Shown one piece after another: positions 9,673 through 19,690 of a stretch of DNA of 64,000 nucleotides. Every line of letters starts with the position of its first letter. Within the stretch, counting starts at the first letter, position 1. The notes beneath the pieces were generated by a model. The model did no database searches, was not told the origin of the DNA, and saw nothing but the letters and a program-made list of their open reading frames with translations. Source of the DNA: Chondrus crispus. Its lineage: Eukaryota > Rhodophyta > Florideophyceae > Gigartinales > Gigartinaceae. Made by a program: the position numbers and the translations under genes. The stretch covers positions 62,001 through 126,000 of the forward strand of contig NW_005178986.1 of assembly GCF_000350225.1 (NCBI RefSeq). The letters are read 5' to 3'.

Positions 9673-12600
9673 CTACCTTTGTGCGCTCTGGGAAAGAAGA
9701 TGGTATGCTGTGACATGAGAACACCACGACACATGAAACTGGAGCTGACTGTCGTTGACTGTGGTTTTCATAGCCCGGAGGACTTTAAAAATCGACTCAC
9801 GGGCAAACCGGAGAACTGTTTTGGCAACAGCACAAGGGTCGACTGACAAAACGGGTCTAGGTTGAACACTGGTTTGATGTAATGCTTTCCGTATGGTTAA
9901 GCAATGCTTATTTGCATTTTCCTGCACCAAGCGCCATTGAACAATCGAAACCATGTCCCAGAATCTCTGCGTATACGAGCAAACGAGAGAAGACGGGTCC
10001 GACAAGCCAAGAATCTTGAAGCGATCCAATTTGAGAAAACCCTTCCATATTGCAATGAACGATTTCGAGTATTGACGGATTCTTTCGGTTCCAAGTTTTA
10101 GGATAAAAAGCCTGTTTTCCATGTCCCTATTCTTCGAGAAAGAGAGTAAATTATGGAAAACCCCGAATTGCAAACCACCTTCTTCGTTGTTTAGGATGGC
10201 AAATCGAACCATTCGAGTTTCTGCGTTTTGCTGAACGTGCGTGGGGTTTTCCAACAGTATCCCGAAACGCGTTTCCGTTGCACCCTTGTCAAGATGCGAA
10301 AGAGCCACGAAGTCTAGTTCCATGAAGTCAAAAGTACGTCCTCTGGAATCTTTAGGGACTCGCTTTCCACTAGGGCTCCATACCAATTTGTACGACACCT
10401 CCACTTCTATCAGGTTCGAAGTTGAAAGCTTGCCATCCCTTCCGCCAGTTGGAAAGCATATCTCCCCGATTGCAAGTGAAGAAGAAGTTTTCCAGGTTGG
10501 GTACGAGTACGATTGTGGGCTTTTACGGATGTCCAGCACGTTCCCAGCCCAGCGGACTGCTCTCCCAGAATTGTCCGTAACTGTCTGGCCGATGGAACTG
10601 TACTGAAACGGAAACGTTGCATCCTTTCTTCTTTTCGGAATATTCACCACCTCAATACACGCGACATTAGGAATAGACGCAATTCTCATACTTCCAAGAA
10701 CAATTGCATCTCGCAAACGTTCGAGTCTGAAAACGTCTGATTTCGACATGTTTGAGGTCATCCAACCGTGCTGTTTCCACTGCAAGAAGGAATTAAAGGC
10801 TCCCGAGAAAACTAGGTGGTTCCTTCTTGAACACGCCGTTTTGCACCTTCTTGCTTCTGGGTGGCGGAAATGCAGCACATTGAACAGGAGTTCAAAGACG
10901 CATGGTACATATATCACATCATTTGGTGAAAACGTTTCATGGTGCCTCACCATAGTGTGAGCAGAGTCACTAATCGTCACCGACAGTTCCGGACTGAACG
11001 ATTTCGATGATGCCAGGCCTTCATTCAATTTCTCCGGAACTTGAGTTCTTCTGTCTTCATTCGTCTTCTGCCGAACTTGAGTTCGGAAGTCTTCTTTAAG
11101 ATCAATTTCGATTCTCTTCAATGCTTCATCTTTGCTTGGCGTTTCCAGAACAATGGCCTCTTCCTGTTCGGGCTCATGATCAAGATCCTTTAAAGAGGCC
11201 AATTTAATCTCCTCAGGGGGCGCTAATCCGTGAGATGCAGCAAAGCATTGATTGGAGAAAGAAAAAAGCTTCTCTACGCCTTTCAGAGTGGCACTACCAA
11301 CTGCACAACCAAGAACAGACTGCATTCGGTCTTCGATAGCAGAAAGGGTTTCGGCAAATACCGCATGCGGTATTTCTCGAAGAAGGAAGGGTGAGGGCAC
11401 GACGGTGTTTTTTGGCGTTTGCACAGCCCTTGCGGTATCTTTCTTGTATCCTTGAGCCACACGCAAGGCCGAAGCGTTCATGATTCTCACGCCGAGTTCC
11501 AATGAAGATCTCATTCGCATGAATGTGGCCTTCCCGAATGTTTCTTCTGATACAAATTCGGAGTTTTGAACAAAACGGCCTGAATTACGATGCGGTGCAT
11601 GCTCTAATTCGACGAAGCCGATGTTTTCGAACTGGATGGCCAGTGCTTTGTCTTTTTCGGAAGCAGACATAGACGAATCGGAGACGACAAGGTCCACGCA
11701 TTGCAAAGTGTATTCCACAATGGCGACGACGTGGACGCTTATCTCTTGCATGATGACTCGACTTCGTGAGCTGAACTTCTTCGAAATATGCTTGGAAGAC
11801 TTCCTACTTCCTTGAAAAATGTAGAAGAGCTGACGAACATATTTTTGAAGCGGCGATGCTTTCGAAGAATCTCCCTCCTCGCCGATAGTGATCTTCGAAC
11901 AAGAACCGGCGTTGAAGAGAAGGTCACATGCTCTACACCAAACTTCCGACTGTGGATAGGTTCGCATGGCAATGAATATGTGCTCCGATGCATCTCCTCC
12001 CGGCAGAGCATAACAGCAATCCACGGCTTGCAGTATTGCCCCCATGCTTAACGACAATACAGTTCTACGGAGCCCTGGGCGAATCTTGGGGCCTTTTTTG
12101 ACCTTATCGGCATAAAGAACCTTGAACTTAGTTTTCAACAATACTTTTTCAGATTCTTCGCGCATCGGAATTTTCTCCCTGTCTTTCCCGCATGCGTTCC
12201 AAAGGCAACTATCAATCCAATGGTTGCATAGCTGAAGAAGGTCCGCGGGAGACTTTGATTCTATAACGGAGTCGAGCTCGATGCGATAGTAGTTCTCATC
12301 GAGCTCGTCTGTTATGGAATCTAACGAGCATTTCCGTGTGCGCTTCCCAGCAGTCGGACTCCGCTGTGGCGTTGAGACACCCTTGCGTATGAGGAAGGAG
12401 TCGTATTTCAACGCCACTTCGTGCTGAAGGTTGTGTAGCATGTCCAGCAGCAGTTCTCTCCTCTCCTCCTTGTTTGATTGCAAGGGAATGTTGTGCAGAT
12501 GTTGCCTGAAGTATAGTGCGACAAATGGTCCACAAGTCACATGGCCGGACGGCTGATCCTTCTTTTTTGTGATGCGAGATATCGAAATGTGCGCTTCGAT

Positions 12601-13695
12601 ATTCGACTCGGAAGAATTGAGTCCAATTGAAAGAATACAATCTTGAACCAGCCTTGACACAGCTTTCTTCACAACGCCTATTTTATGTGTTGTGTAGAGA
12701 GCGAGGCTGTCATAATGACAAGCTTTGATAGCTTTCAGAGGCGAGCATTCACAGGCCTCCCTCTCGACGCATGACAAAAATTGAGAAAGACCCTCGATGA
12801 CGACCAGGGAGAAGTGCTCTCGAAAGTGAAGTGGCACGTAGACAACGACATCCTTTTTGAGAACTGCTTCTGCCGTCTTCCGACTCATAGAGTAGCCTAG
12901 GGGCATGGAAGGTCCACCTTGGCCGCACATGTATGCACTTGAGCGATGGATGATATCGAATAAATAATGCTTGGCCAGATCGTACTTGCTGAGCCCCACC
13001 GAAGACATGAACCACAAAAGAGCATCCGAAGAGATGAAAGCATGGGGTTGCTTCAATATCTCTTCGCAGTCAGTTTTTGTTAGAAACTGACTGTGTCCAT
13101 TGAGAGTTTTGAACGAGAGGACAGAACTGCTACTCGAATTATCTCTTTGGGGGGGCCTCGAATCGCCGCTGACGGGAGTGATGGACTTGTCGTTCCCGTC
13201 TATCACCTCAACCGAAGAGCCCGAAGAAATCAAGTCTATCTCTTCTTCGGAGGTTTTTATGGCGGTATTCTTCGTATTTGTCTTCTTTCCTTGGGTCTTC
13301 TTTCCTTGGGTCTTCTGTCTTTGGGTCTTCTTTCCTTGAGTCTTCTTTCCTTGAGTCTTCTTTTTTATCACACCCATGTAGTCCTTGCTCGACTTGTCAA
13401 TATTGATTCGAATTGACTTCAAAGGAGGTAGCGGGATTTCGACTGCTTCTTCACTTGATGTGTTCCCATCGGTTTCCGTTCCTTCTCCGATTTCTTCTGC
13501 AAAGTCCAATCTCCTGCGCATTTTTGTGTGTTGAGGTGGCCTCACCGCGGACATCATCACAATGCTCTTATTCGGGTGAGGAGATTTGGATATTGGTGGC
13601 TTAGGTGACCTCGGCGACCTACGGATCCTTTTCTTCCCCTCCGCATCGGCTGTCGGAGGAGAAGAGCTGCGCTTCTTCAATTTTCGGGGGGACAT
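9673..13695 (-). CDS. Large protein with Ulp1-type (C48) SUMO protease domain (1340 aa)
   Basis: Residues 1-200 are basic and disordered, with tandem KKTQG repeats (~112-139) and two SUMO-interaction-like motifs (IDLISSGS, VEVIDG, ~153-166). Residues ~200-405 form a C48 cysteine protease. His294 lies in EHFSLVVI, Asp329 in HYDS, Gln381 in QPSG and Cys388 in TCGPFV, giving the His-Asp-Gln-Cys order of Ulp1/SENP enzymes, which cleave SUMO. The remaining ~900 residues are not recognised. The last part (SYTQRFWDM..., NDSQLQF) resembles the region just before Walker A in UPF1-like helicases. One in-frame TAG separates it from the helicase ORF, so the two may form one Ulp1-helicase polyprotein of about 1,850 residues. 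Ulp1 genes are known cargo of MULE transposons. Confidence 0.8.
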   Translation of the reverse strand: MSPRKLKKRSSSPPTADAEGKKRIRRSPRSPKPPISKSPHPNKSIVMMSAVRPPQHTKMRRRLDFAEEIGEGTETDGNTSSEEAVEIPLPPLKSIRINIDKSSKDYMGVIKKKTQGKKTQGKKTQRQKTQGKKTQGKKTNTKNTAIKTSEEEIDLISSGSSVEVIDGNDKSITPVSGDSRPPQRDNSSSSSVLSFKTLNGHSQFLTKTDCEEILKQPHAFISSDALLWFMSSVGLSKYDLAKHYLFDIIHRSSAYMCGQGGPSMPLGYSMSRKTAEAVLKKDVVVYVPLHFREHFSLVVIEGLSQFLSCVEREACECSPLKAIKACHYDSLALYTTHKIGVVKKAVSRLVQDCILSIGLNSSESNIEAHISISRITKKKDQPSGHVTCGPFVALYFRQHLHNIPLQSNKEERRELLLDMLHNLQHEVALKYDSFLIRKGVSTPQRSPTAGKRTRKCSLDSITDELDENYYRIELDSVIESKSPADLLQLCNHWIDSCLWNACGKDREKIPMREESEKVLLKTKFKVLYADKVKKGPKIRPGLRRTVLSLSMGAILQAVDCCYALPGGDASEHIFIAMRTYPQSEVWCRACDLLFNAGSCSKITIGEEGDSSKASPLQKYVRQLFYIFQGSRKSSKHISKKFSSRSRVIMQEISVHVVAIVEYTLQCVDLVVSDSSMSASEKDKALAIQFENIGFVELEHAPHRNSGRFVQNSEFVSEETFGKATFMRMRSSLELGVRIMNASALRVAQGYKKDTARAVQTPKNTVVPSPFLLREIPHAVFAETLSAIEDRMQSVLGCAVGSATLKGVEKLFSFSNQCFAASHGLAPPEEIKLASLKDLDHEPEQEEAIVLETPSKDEALKRIEIDLKEDFRTQVRQKTNEDRRTQVPEKLNEGLASSKSFSPELSVTISDSAHTMVRHHETFSPNDVIYVPCVFELLFNVLHFRHPEARRCKTACSRRNHLVFSGAFNSFLQWKQHGWMTSNMSKSDVFRLERLRDAIVLGSMRIASIPNVACIEVVNIPKRRKDATFPFQYSSIGQTVTDNSGRAVRWAGNVLDIRKSPQSYSYPTWKTSSSLAIGEICFPTGGRDGKLSTSNLIEVEVSYKLVWSPSGKRVPKDSRGRTFDFMELDFVALSHLDKGATETRFGILLENPTHVQQNAETRMVRFAILNNEEGGLQFGVFHNLLSFSKNRDMENRLFILKLGTERIRQYSKSFIAIWKGFLKLDRFKILGLSDPSSLVCSYTQRFWDMVSIVQWRLVQENANKHCLTIRKALHQTSVQPRPVLSVDPCAVAKTVLRFARESIFKVLRAMKTTVNDSQLQFHVSWCSHVTAYHLLSQSAQR

Positions 13696-14129
13696 GTCGG
13701 AAATTGCGAACAGCGGCCGCAGTGTGCGACAATCCTAGCTGAAGATCGAAGATGCCAATTAGGCTATGGAAGAAATTTGACGGAGAGGGAGAGAACCGAG
13801 AAAGTGTGGATGTATTAGGAAACAAGGTAGAGGACGCTTGATCGCAGAGATGTAAAGGAATCCCAAGTCGAAACAATGGAATTGCCAAAGGTCGCAAGCT
13901 CGAAGGATTTCTAAAATTGAGTTCAAACTGAGACGGTATCAGCACCAGAATCCAATATCCAAGCTGCTCTCCACTCGGGACGTCGCTCTGCAATAGGTCT
14001 TACGCGCTACAGAAAGGTCGTGAAGGGTGCAAAATTCCGGTAAATTCGGAATTATATTCAGGCTCTGGCGCGAAGATCTGCACAGAACGCTCATTTTCCG
14101 ATCCAACCCTTGAAAAAAGTGAGTGAAAA
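13696..14129. other. Spacer upstream of the Ulp1 gene
   Basis: This is the likely promoter region of the minus-strand Ulp1/helicase unit. Short overlapping ORFs are present but none has a recognisable domain or good coding character. No TATA element stands out. Confidence 0.5.
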
Positions 14130-14515
14130 TCATTCGAAACTCATTTTGAGTTTCGGGTCCCTTTTTTCAGGGGTTCGAAACTCATTATGAGTTTCGAGCC
14201 CCTTTTTTTGGTACTCAAAACTCATTATGAGTTTCGAGTCCCTTTTTTTGGTACTCGAAACTCAAAATGAGTTTCGAGCCCCTTTTTTTGGTACTCGAAA
14301 CTCAAAATGGCGATACTGTACATGCGCACAGTACAGTACCTGCCCCTCCCCTGAAGCGCCCCATGCACATACTTCGAGACAATTCTCATTTTGAGTTTCG
14401 AGTCCCTTTTTTCAGGGGGTCCAAACACATTATGAGTTTCGAACCCCTTTTTTTGGTACTCGAAACTCAAAATGAGTTTCGAACCCCGTTTTTGGTACTC
14501 GAAACTCAAAATGAA
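14130..14515 (-). repeat. Palindrome array 3 (GAAACTCAT family), reverse orientation
   Basis: The same palindromes and the same internal module (CTGTACATGCGCACAGTACA) as array 2 occur in inverted orientation. Arrays 2 and 3 therefore frame the Ulp1/helicase module (about 7.4-14.5 kb) like terminal inverted repeats. Confidence 0.9.
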
Positions 14516-14839
14516 GATACTGTATGCGTCAACAATTGCAGGCTATTCAGACATAGATAGTTGACAACGACGGCGTAGCAGATAGAAAGAAGAAGATGGT
14601 ACGAGTGAGTCAGCATTAGTTTCTGGGGTCCTTTATCACTTTTTTCTCTGCTTAATTCTAGTTATGCTTTATTAAATAGATGCTTCTTCACTTGAATGCC
14701 TGCACTGCTCTTCCGCTATGTCCTGCTAACCCCATCGCTGCAGGCGCTGCATTCCCAAGTATTCGGATTATCTGTCACCCTCGCAATCGCATGCGTGCGC
14801 GTTCGTTTATGTAACCCTCCGTTTGCTCCTAATTGGGCG
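14516..14839. other. Spacer without gene
   Basis: About 320 bases of AT-balanced sequence lie between array 3 and the left end of the ParB/dioxygenase element. No ORF or repeat was recognised. Confidence 0.55.
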
Positions 14840-15268
14840 CCCAGCTAAGGGAAACGTTTTTCACACCATGACGAAAGTGTTCGGGCGAACAGTCGAGATT
14901 TGCTGGTCATGGTTCGCGAACCATGACCACCAAATCTCGACTGTTATTTTTTGTTAAAATTACAGATGTTTATAATTAGCTGGTCATGGTTTGCGAACCA
15001 TCACCAGCAAAATCTCGACTGTTAATATTTTGTTAAAATTACTGACATTTGTAANNNNNNNNNNNNNNNNNNNNNNNNNNNNNNNNNNNNNNNNNNNNNN
15101 NNNNNNNNNNNNNNNNNNNNNNNNNNNNNNNNNNNNNNNNNNNNNNNNNNNNNNNNNNNNNNNNNNNNNNNNNNNNNNNNNNNNNNNNNNNNNNNNNNNN
15201 NNNNNNNNNNNNNNNNNGCGGGTAAATTGATCCATGACCAGCAAATCCCGACTGTTCGCCCGAACAAT
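14840..15268 (+). repeat. Left terminal inverted repeat of the ParB/dioxygenase element
   Basis: It contains GTTCGGGCGAAC, a 36-base palindrome centred near 14916 (one mismatch), a degraded copy near 14993, and the closing CGACTGTTCGCCCGAAC at about 15248-15265. Its middle is lost in the gap of Ns. Confidence 0.85.
15055..15217. other. Assembly gap (163 Ns)
   Basis: The Ns lie inside the palindromic terminal repeat. Comparison with the right repeat suggests the missing bases are more palindrome units, a structure that assembles badly. Confidence 0.95.
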
Positions 15269-15547
15269 GCTTTAGCTAAATTTACTTGATTACACTTGTT
15301 GCTGTCCACGTCGATCAGGAACACCACCACGACATCTACGACAATGACCATCCCATTATTGCAACTGATCCGGATGACGAACATGATTCTCTATTCCAAC
15401 CTTCGTCCCTTCCTCCCAAAGACGACTTTCAGCATCCCACCAACAACACAAAACAAGGAACAACAAAACAAGTAACCTCCTGACATCTGCAGCATAGCAT
15501 TAAGGGCATCGATTTGCTTAGGGGTGAAGGCAGTTGGCGGAAGGATT

Positions 15548-15954
15548 TTATTGAACTGTTAAGCAAGAATCACCATCGCTTGCATCGCTTTTGGTCTGGA
15601 AATCGTCGTCGTCATCATCAGCACTGGCATTCCATTCGCTGTCTTCATCATCATCAGCATTGGCATTTCTTTCGCCGCGGCTTCTATCCACATCATTTCC
15701 GTCCTCATCATTGTGCTCTCCCGCCAATGGCCCAATTCTGGCAGCGGTCCTTTCTATCCTATTCTCACCTTCTGTCCCCTTTTCGCACAGCTCCTTCTCG
15801 ATTATTTCCAAAACATCGTCCCCTTCGAACCTCAGCGAATCCCCGAAGGCAAATGCTACTGAATCAGGGAGAGATACGTCTTCTGGAATGAAATAGAGGT
15901 GGTAGCGAGTGGTGAGCTTATCTGATAGGCGACTTTCATAACCTGCGCCAGCAT
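15548..15954 (-). CDS. C-terminal continuation of the dioxygenase domain and acidic tail
   Basis: In the frame next to the main ORF, beginning near 15954, the translation reads HAGAGYESRLSD then TTRYHLYF. These are the distal His and the Arg expected at the end of a 2OG-Fe(II) dioxygenase fold. The frame continues through a hydrophobic stretch into an Asp/Glu/Asn-rich tail and stops at 15548. The main ORF instead runs on in a frame lacking these residues. The gene therefore has a one-base frame change at this point, caused by decay or a sequence error. Confidence 0.6.
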
Positions 15955-18900
15955 GCGTTGATAACCATGACCGACAAATACGGAGAAGGGGGGAACGGTG
16001 AGTTTGCGTAGTGTCAAACCTCTTGACAGGTGTCCCAGCTCAACCACGGACTTGAATACAAACTTATGAGAGTACTCACAGAACCAGATAGGGAAGGGGT
16101 CATTACTGTTCACCATGAGGAAGTACCCCGAGCACTTATCTTGCTCATTCGGACTTCGCACCTGGAAATCGTTGTGCGGTACTTGGCGAGGGCAATTCTT
16201 GCCAGTTAAAAGCAGGCGTTCGCCTGTCACCGGCGTGCGCATCTTTCCAAACACTCCATCTGTGAGCCCAATCAGTATAGCCAACTGCCCCAACCATGCA
16301 TCAAGCATAGCTCGGCGAACAGAGGCCCACACATTTTCTGGGTTTTCTTCGGTTTCTTCCATGAGCAACATCCTGGTGCTGGAATAACTGGCCTTGCCTT
16401 CGTTCCGGGATTTCTTATCACCTTCTGACTCCCCCAAGTTGACTATCGGGTTCCAAAGAGTGCGATTCTTCTCCTTTTTCAGCACATTCTCTCCTGGAAA
16501 CGTTGAAAGATAGTGGTCGAATAGCTCCTGAATACCAGTGTCCGTGTTCATAATGCTAAGAGGGGGTTGCCGGGCCTGTATCACTTCTTTGGCCAGCGAG
16601 TGTGGTTCTGCAAAAACTTCCAGTATGCAGAACCCACGCTCCTGCAGTAGTATTCCTTTCCTCATAAAGTATGCCCTACCTTCGCTTTTCTCAAAGGACG
16701 ACGTTACCGTATCCCAATCTAGCTCACTTTCTGAGTCACCCAAAACGGGGTTTGCCTGCCTCACTGATTCGAGGTGCTGCTTTTGAGCAGCCATGAGCCA
16801 GGCCACTCGATGCATATAGGTCAAATCTTCAACGTCCACGAAATTGTGAGCTCTATGACCTAAGGGAATATGCAAAGCTTCTAGCAATGGAGTGTGGTGC
16901 AATTCGCCTCCGTCGGCTTGCACTTTATTGGCAATAGAGACGACTTCGGAGGGAGTCCTCAGCAGGGCATCTTTCCACCAAGGGTCAACCTCACCACGGT
17001 AAACGGGTGCATCTCTGTAACCGACAGGGAGCAGAGGAGGCAAGAAGTCATCGAAAGGCACTTCAGATTTGCGTAGGAGGGGCTCACGAGACCCGTCCGT
17101 ATCAACAATTTCGATCGGAGGTCGGACAGGTTGGACAGAAAGCGGTGTGTTCGTGGCAGTCTGCTTGGCCCAAGTGGCCTTCTTCCTCGCCTTTGGACGG
17201 GATTCAGTCGTGGTGAAGACTTTAATAGGAGGTGAAGGAGGAGGTGAAGCTTTCCGCTTACGGCCACTGCGACGAGATGGGGCTGGTTCGGGAGATGATG
17301 TGATGGGCGTCCTCGAGCCTGTTTTCGCGAGTGACAGCACGGGTGTCTTCGCACCACCAGAGCCATTTGACTTGACGACAACGAAAGATGGCACTGCCGC
17401 TGTAGAAGTCGATGCACCTACCGCTGGCGCTGCCTTGGGCTTATTCCCGGCTTGTTTCGGCTCGAAATGGGAGGTAATCCTTGAACCAAAACGTGAGGAT
17501 CTCTGCGAGTTCTTATCTTCATCTACCTTCTTGCTGGAAAACAATCTCACACTGTTCACGAAAAGATCACCAATGGAACTTGTCTTGTTTTTTGGTTGCT
17601 TTACTTGTACTTCTAGGAACTCCGAAAAGGACAGTCGTCCTGGAATGCCATATAGGTTGAACTTACGGCGACAAATCTGGTAAAGTTCCATAGCCGTTCG
17701 AAAGAAGGGAGTTGCGTCAAATGCCCCTGAAGATGCAGGGTTGCAGACATATGCATGTATGCTATCCAGGAAGAGCATAACACCGCACTCATCGACCTCG
17801 TAAAACTTACTATGGTCAAGATGCACAGCCCCAATCTTCGGTCGCTCATCGGGTTTGAAGGACAACAGCCTATCAAATGCACAGGGATATTTCGCGAAAA
17901 TCTTGGCAATCCTTGCGTAGCGGCGATACGTGGGCTTCTTCATGTTCGGAATAATCTCCGATGTGCACATCTCTGCGGCAACATTCGACGGCCTTACTTC
18001 ATCGACGGTGAGGCCAGTTTCTAATGCGAAAGACTTGAGATAGGACAGGACACCGTGAATATGTTCTTCCAAGCTCTCGAAAAGACGCACTGTCGATGCT
18101 ACCTGATTCCGATGGGAGCCAAGGTGAAGCATCTCGGTGCTGTTCATTTCCTTCCCATCACGGCGAAGAATAAGCACCATACGGAGCGGTTCATGTAGCC
18201 ATTTCAGCCTGGGTTCGTCACCTCGAGTATGCAATATATTCTTCATACTCTGTCGACGATGAAGACCATCGAAAACAACCGCACGTATATCACCCCTCAA
18301 ATAACTTGAGACGACCTCACTACCGTGCCCATCATCGGCCAACCGATTTTCCATGACGAGGCCACCAAGGTCCACATCACCCACATTCGGGTTCTCAACA
18401 CGACGAATAGTTATTGTCATCAACCCGCTTCCGTAGTCGTAGCCGTAGGTTATGAAGCCCTCCTCAAGCCGTTTGACATACTTGGTTGCAGTATTCCGAA
18501 GTGTAAAAGGTGGCTGGAGAACTTGGGACAGCATAACGCTCACTTCCACTCTCACGTAGGCAGACATGTCGTAGCAGCGGATATTGACATCTTTTCCATG
18601 CTCAGCGAGCTCGATCGTATCACCTAGATCCTCATCTTCTGGTGCGGCAGGAACCATTTTGTCAACGTCAATCACTGGCGCAGGCATAGCAGGGGTAACT
18701 TCAATGGCTTCGTCACCTTCTGGCGCACCCGGATATGGCTGCGGCACAGGCGTCGCAGCGGTATCAAATTGCATTTTTCCTGCTTCTTCGGGTTTCGGTC
18801 TTTGGTCAGCTGGTCTCGGTGCGGGCGGTAATTCATACGAACTTTTCAGACCGGAAGGATTGTTCTCTTCTTCGGCCTGAGCTTCTACTGGAATCATCAT

Positions 18901-19440
18901 CCTCGTATCCCAGGCGTAGAGGTCAGCAGTGTGCAAATCACATAATTTTTCAGGTGGTCCCTCACCTCCTTTGAATTTGTAGGGATAGGGATGATTACTT
19001 GCATTCGTCGTGAGCGATGCACCCGTTACGACCACGAGGTCTTGTTTCGCGGTTTGGGGAAGTTTATGCAAGTGTAGTCTGCGTTGCACAATTTCACTCT
19101 CGTCCCCAGCTGTAGACAGTTTCGCAGTCCCCACTTCCATAAATGCATCTCTCACAACTGCGAACAGCTTCACATGGACGCCCTTCTTGATGCCACGAGC
19201 TTCTAAACCCTTGCCATAGTCACGTCCGAGGACTTTGCAGACAAGGGCTTCGTTAAGGGCACTCCCTGTTGCACCACTGCTTCCGGTACGGGCACCGCTA
19301 CGCCCACGGTGTCGAGATCTTCGACCACGCGTAGTTGCATTTGGCATGGTTTTCACAAGGGTGTACTTAACGCGGAAGACTGGCTTTCCTTGCGAGGGAT
19401 ATGTAGATAAGCGGGGAAGACAAATGTGATAGAGACGCAA
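15856..19440 (-). CDS. ParB-like nuclease domain plus 2OG-Fe(II) dioxygenase protein (1194 aa)
   Basis: Residues 30-60 are basic (RGRRSRHRGRSG). Residues ~285-460 resemble ParB/sulfiredoxin-like domains: SYLRGDIRAVVFDGLHRR (379-396) carries the family's DG-x-HR signature, and a basic MLHLGSHRNQ segment follows. Residues 650-800 are disordered, with PIEIVDTD and VIDVD motifs that could bind SUMO. The C-terminus is a double-stranded beta-helix oxygenase. HND at 1089-1091 supplies the H-x-D iron ligands; the third His and the 2OG-binding Arg lie in the adjoining frame just before 15950. Such oxygenases (AlkB, TET/JBP and others) oxidise bases or proteins; which one applies here is not known. ParB domains bind palindromic DNA, and the element's ends are long palindromes. 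A later start at the Met of MPNATTRGRR is equally possible. Confidence 0.65.
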   Translation of the reverse strand: MRLYHICLPRLSTYPSQGKPVFRVKYTLVKTMPNATTRGRRSRHRGRSGARTGSSGATGSALNEALVCKVLGRDYGKGLEARGIKKGVHVKLFAVVRDAFMEVGTAKLSTAGDESEIVQRRLHLHKLPQTAKQDLVVVTGASLTTNASNHPYPYKFKGGEGPPEKLCDLHTADLYAWDTRMMIPVEAQAEEENNPSGLKSSYELPPAPRPADQRPKPEEAGKMQFDTAATPVPQPYPGAPEGDEAIEVTPAMPAPVIDVDKMVPAAPEDEDLGDTIELAEHGKDVNIRCYDMSAYVRVEVSVMLSQVLQPPFTLRNTATKYVKRLEEGFITYGYDYGSGLMTITIRRVENPNVGDVDLGGLVMENRLADDGHGSEVVSSYLRGDIRAVVFDGLHRRQSMKNILHTRGDEPRLKWLHEPLRMVLILRRDGKEMNSTEMLHLGSHRNQVASTVRLFESLEEHIHGVLSYLKSFALETGLTVDEVRPSNVAAEMCTSEIIPNMKKPTYRRYARIAKIFAKYPCAFDRLLSFKPDERPKIGAVHLDHSKFYEVDECGVMLFLDSIHAYVCNPASSGAFDATPFFRTAMELYQICRRKFNLYGIPGRLSFSEFLEVQVKQPKNKTSSIGDLFVNSVRLFSSKKVDEDKNSQRSSRFGSRITSHFEPKQAGNKPKAAPAVGASTSTAAVPSFVVVKSNGSGGAKTPVLSLAKTGSRTPITSSPEPAPSRRSGRKRKASPPPSPPIKVFTTTESRPKARKKATWAKQTATNTPLSVQPVRPPIEIVDTDGSREPLLRKSEVPFDDFLPPLLPVGYRDAPVYRGEVDPWWKDALLRTPSEVVSIANKVQADGGELHHTPLLEALHIPLGHRAHNFVDVEDLTYMHRVAWLMAAQKQHLESVRQANPVLGDSESELDWDTVTSSFEKSEGRAYFMRKGILLQERGFCILEVFAEPHSLAKEVIQARQPPLSIMNTDTGIQELFDHYLSTFPGENVLKKEKNRTLWNPIVNLGESEGDKKSRNEGKASYSSTRMLLMEETEENPENVWASVRRAMLDAWLGQLAILIGLTDGVFGKMRTPVTGERLLLTGKNCPRQVPHNDFQVRSPNEQDKCSGYFLMVNSNDPFPIWFCEYSHKFVFKSVVELGHLSRGLTLRKLTVPPFSVFVGHGYQRMLAQVMKVAYQISSPLATTSISFQKTYLSLIQ

Positions 19441-19517
19441 AGAGATGGATGAATGGGGGGTTCCGAATGAAAGCTGTCCGTCGCGCCACGCCGTTAAGAA
19501 GAGATGAGATGCGACTG

Positions 19518-19690
19518 GCTAAGGGCCTGGCTTTTTTACCCGATTTTACGGATTTTTACGGATTTTTACCACCTGGGATGGTGGTACTTTGCAGGCTTCG
19601 TCCCACTTTGAAAAAGTGTTCGGGCGAACAGTCGGGATTTGCTGGTCATGGTTCGCGAACCATGACCAGCAAATTATAAACGCCTATAAT
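19518..19690 (+). repeat. Duplicated module, copy 1
   Basis: It begins GGGCCTGGCTTTTTTACCC, continues with a GGGATGGTGGTACTT segment and enters a GTTCGGGCGAAC/palindrome block. A direct copy lies at about 20494-20660. Copy 1 is upstream of the ParB/dioxygenase gene in inverted orientation to it; copy 2 is upstream of the methyltransferase gene. Confidence 0.85.

Noticed and set aside
8125-13695. Helitron
   Set aside because: The helicase is UPF1-like, not Pif1-like, and no Rep/HUH domain or Helitron ends were seen.
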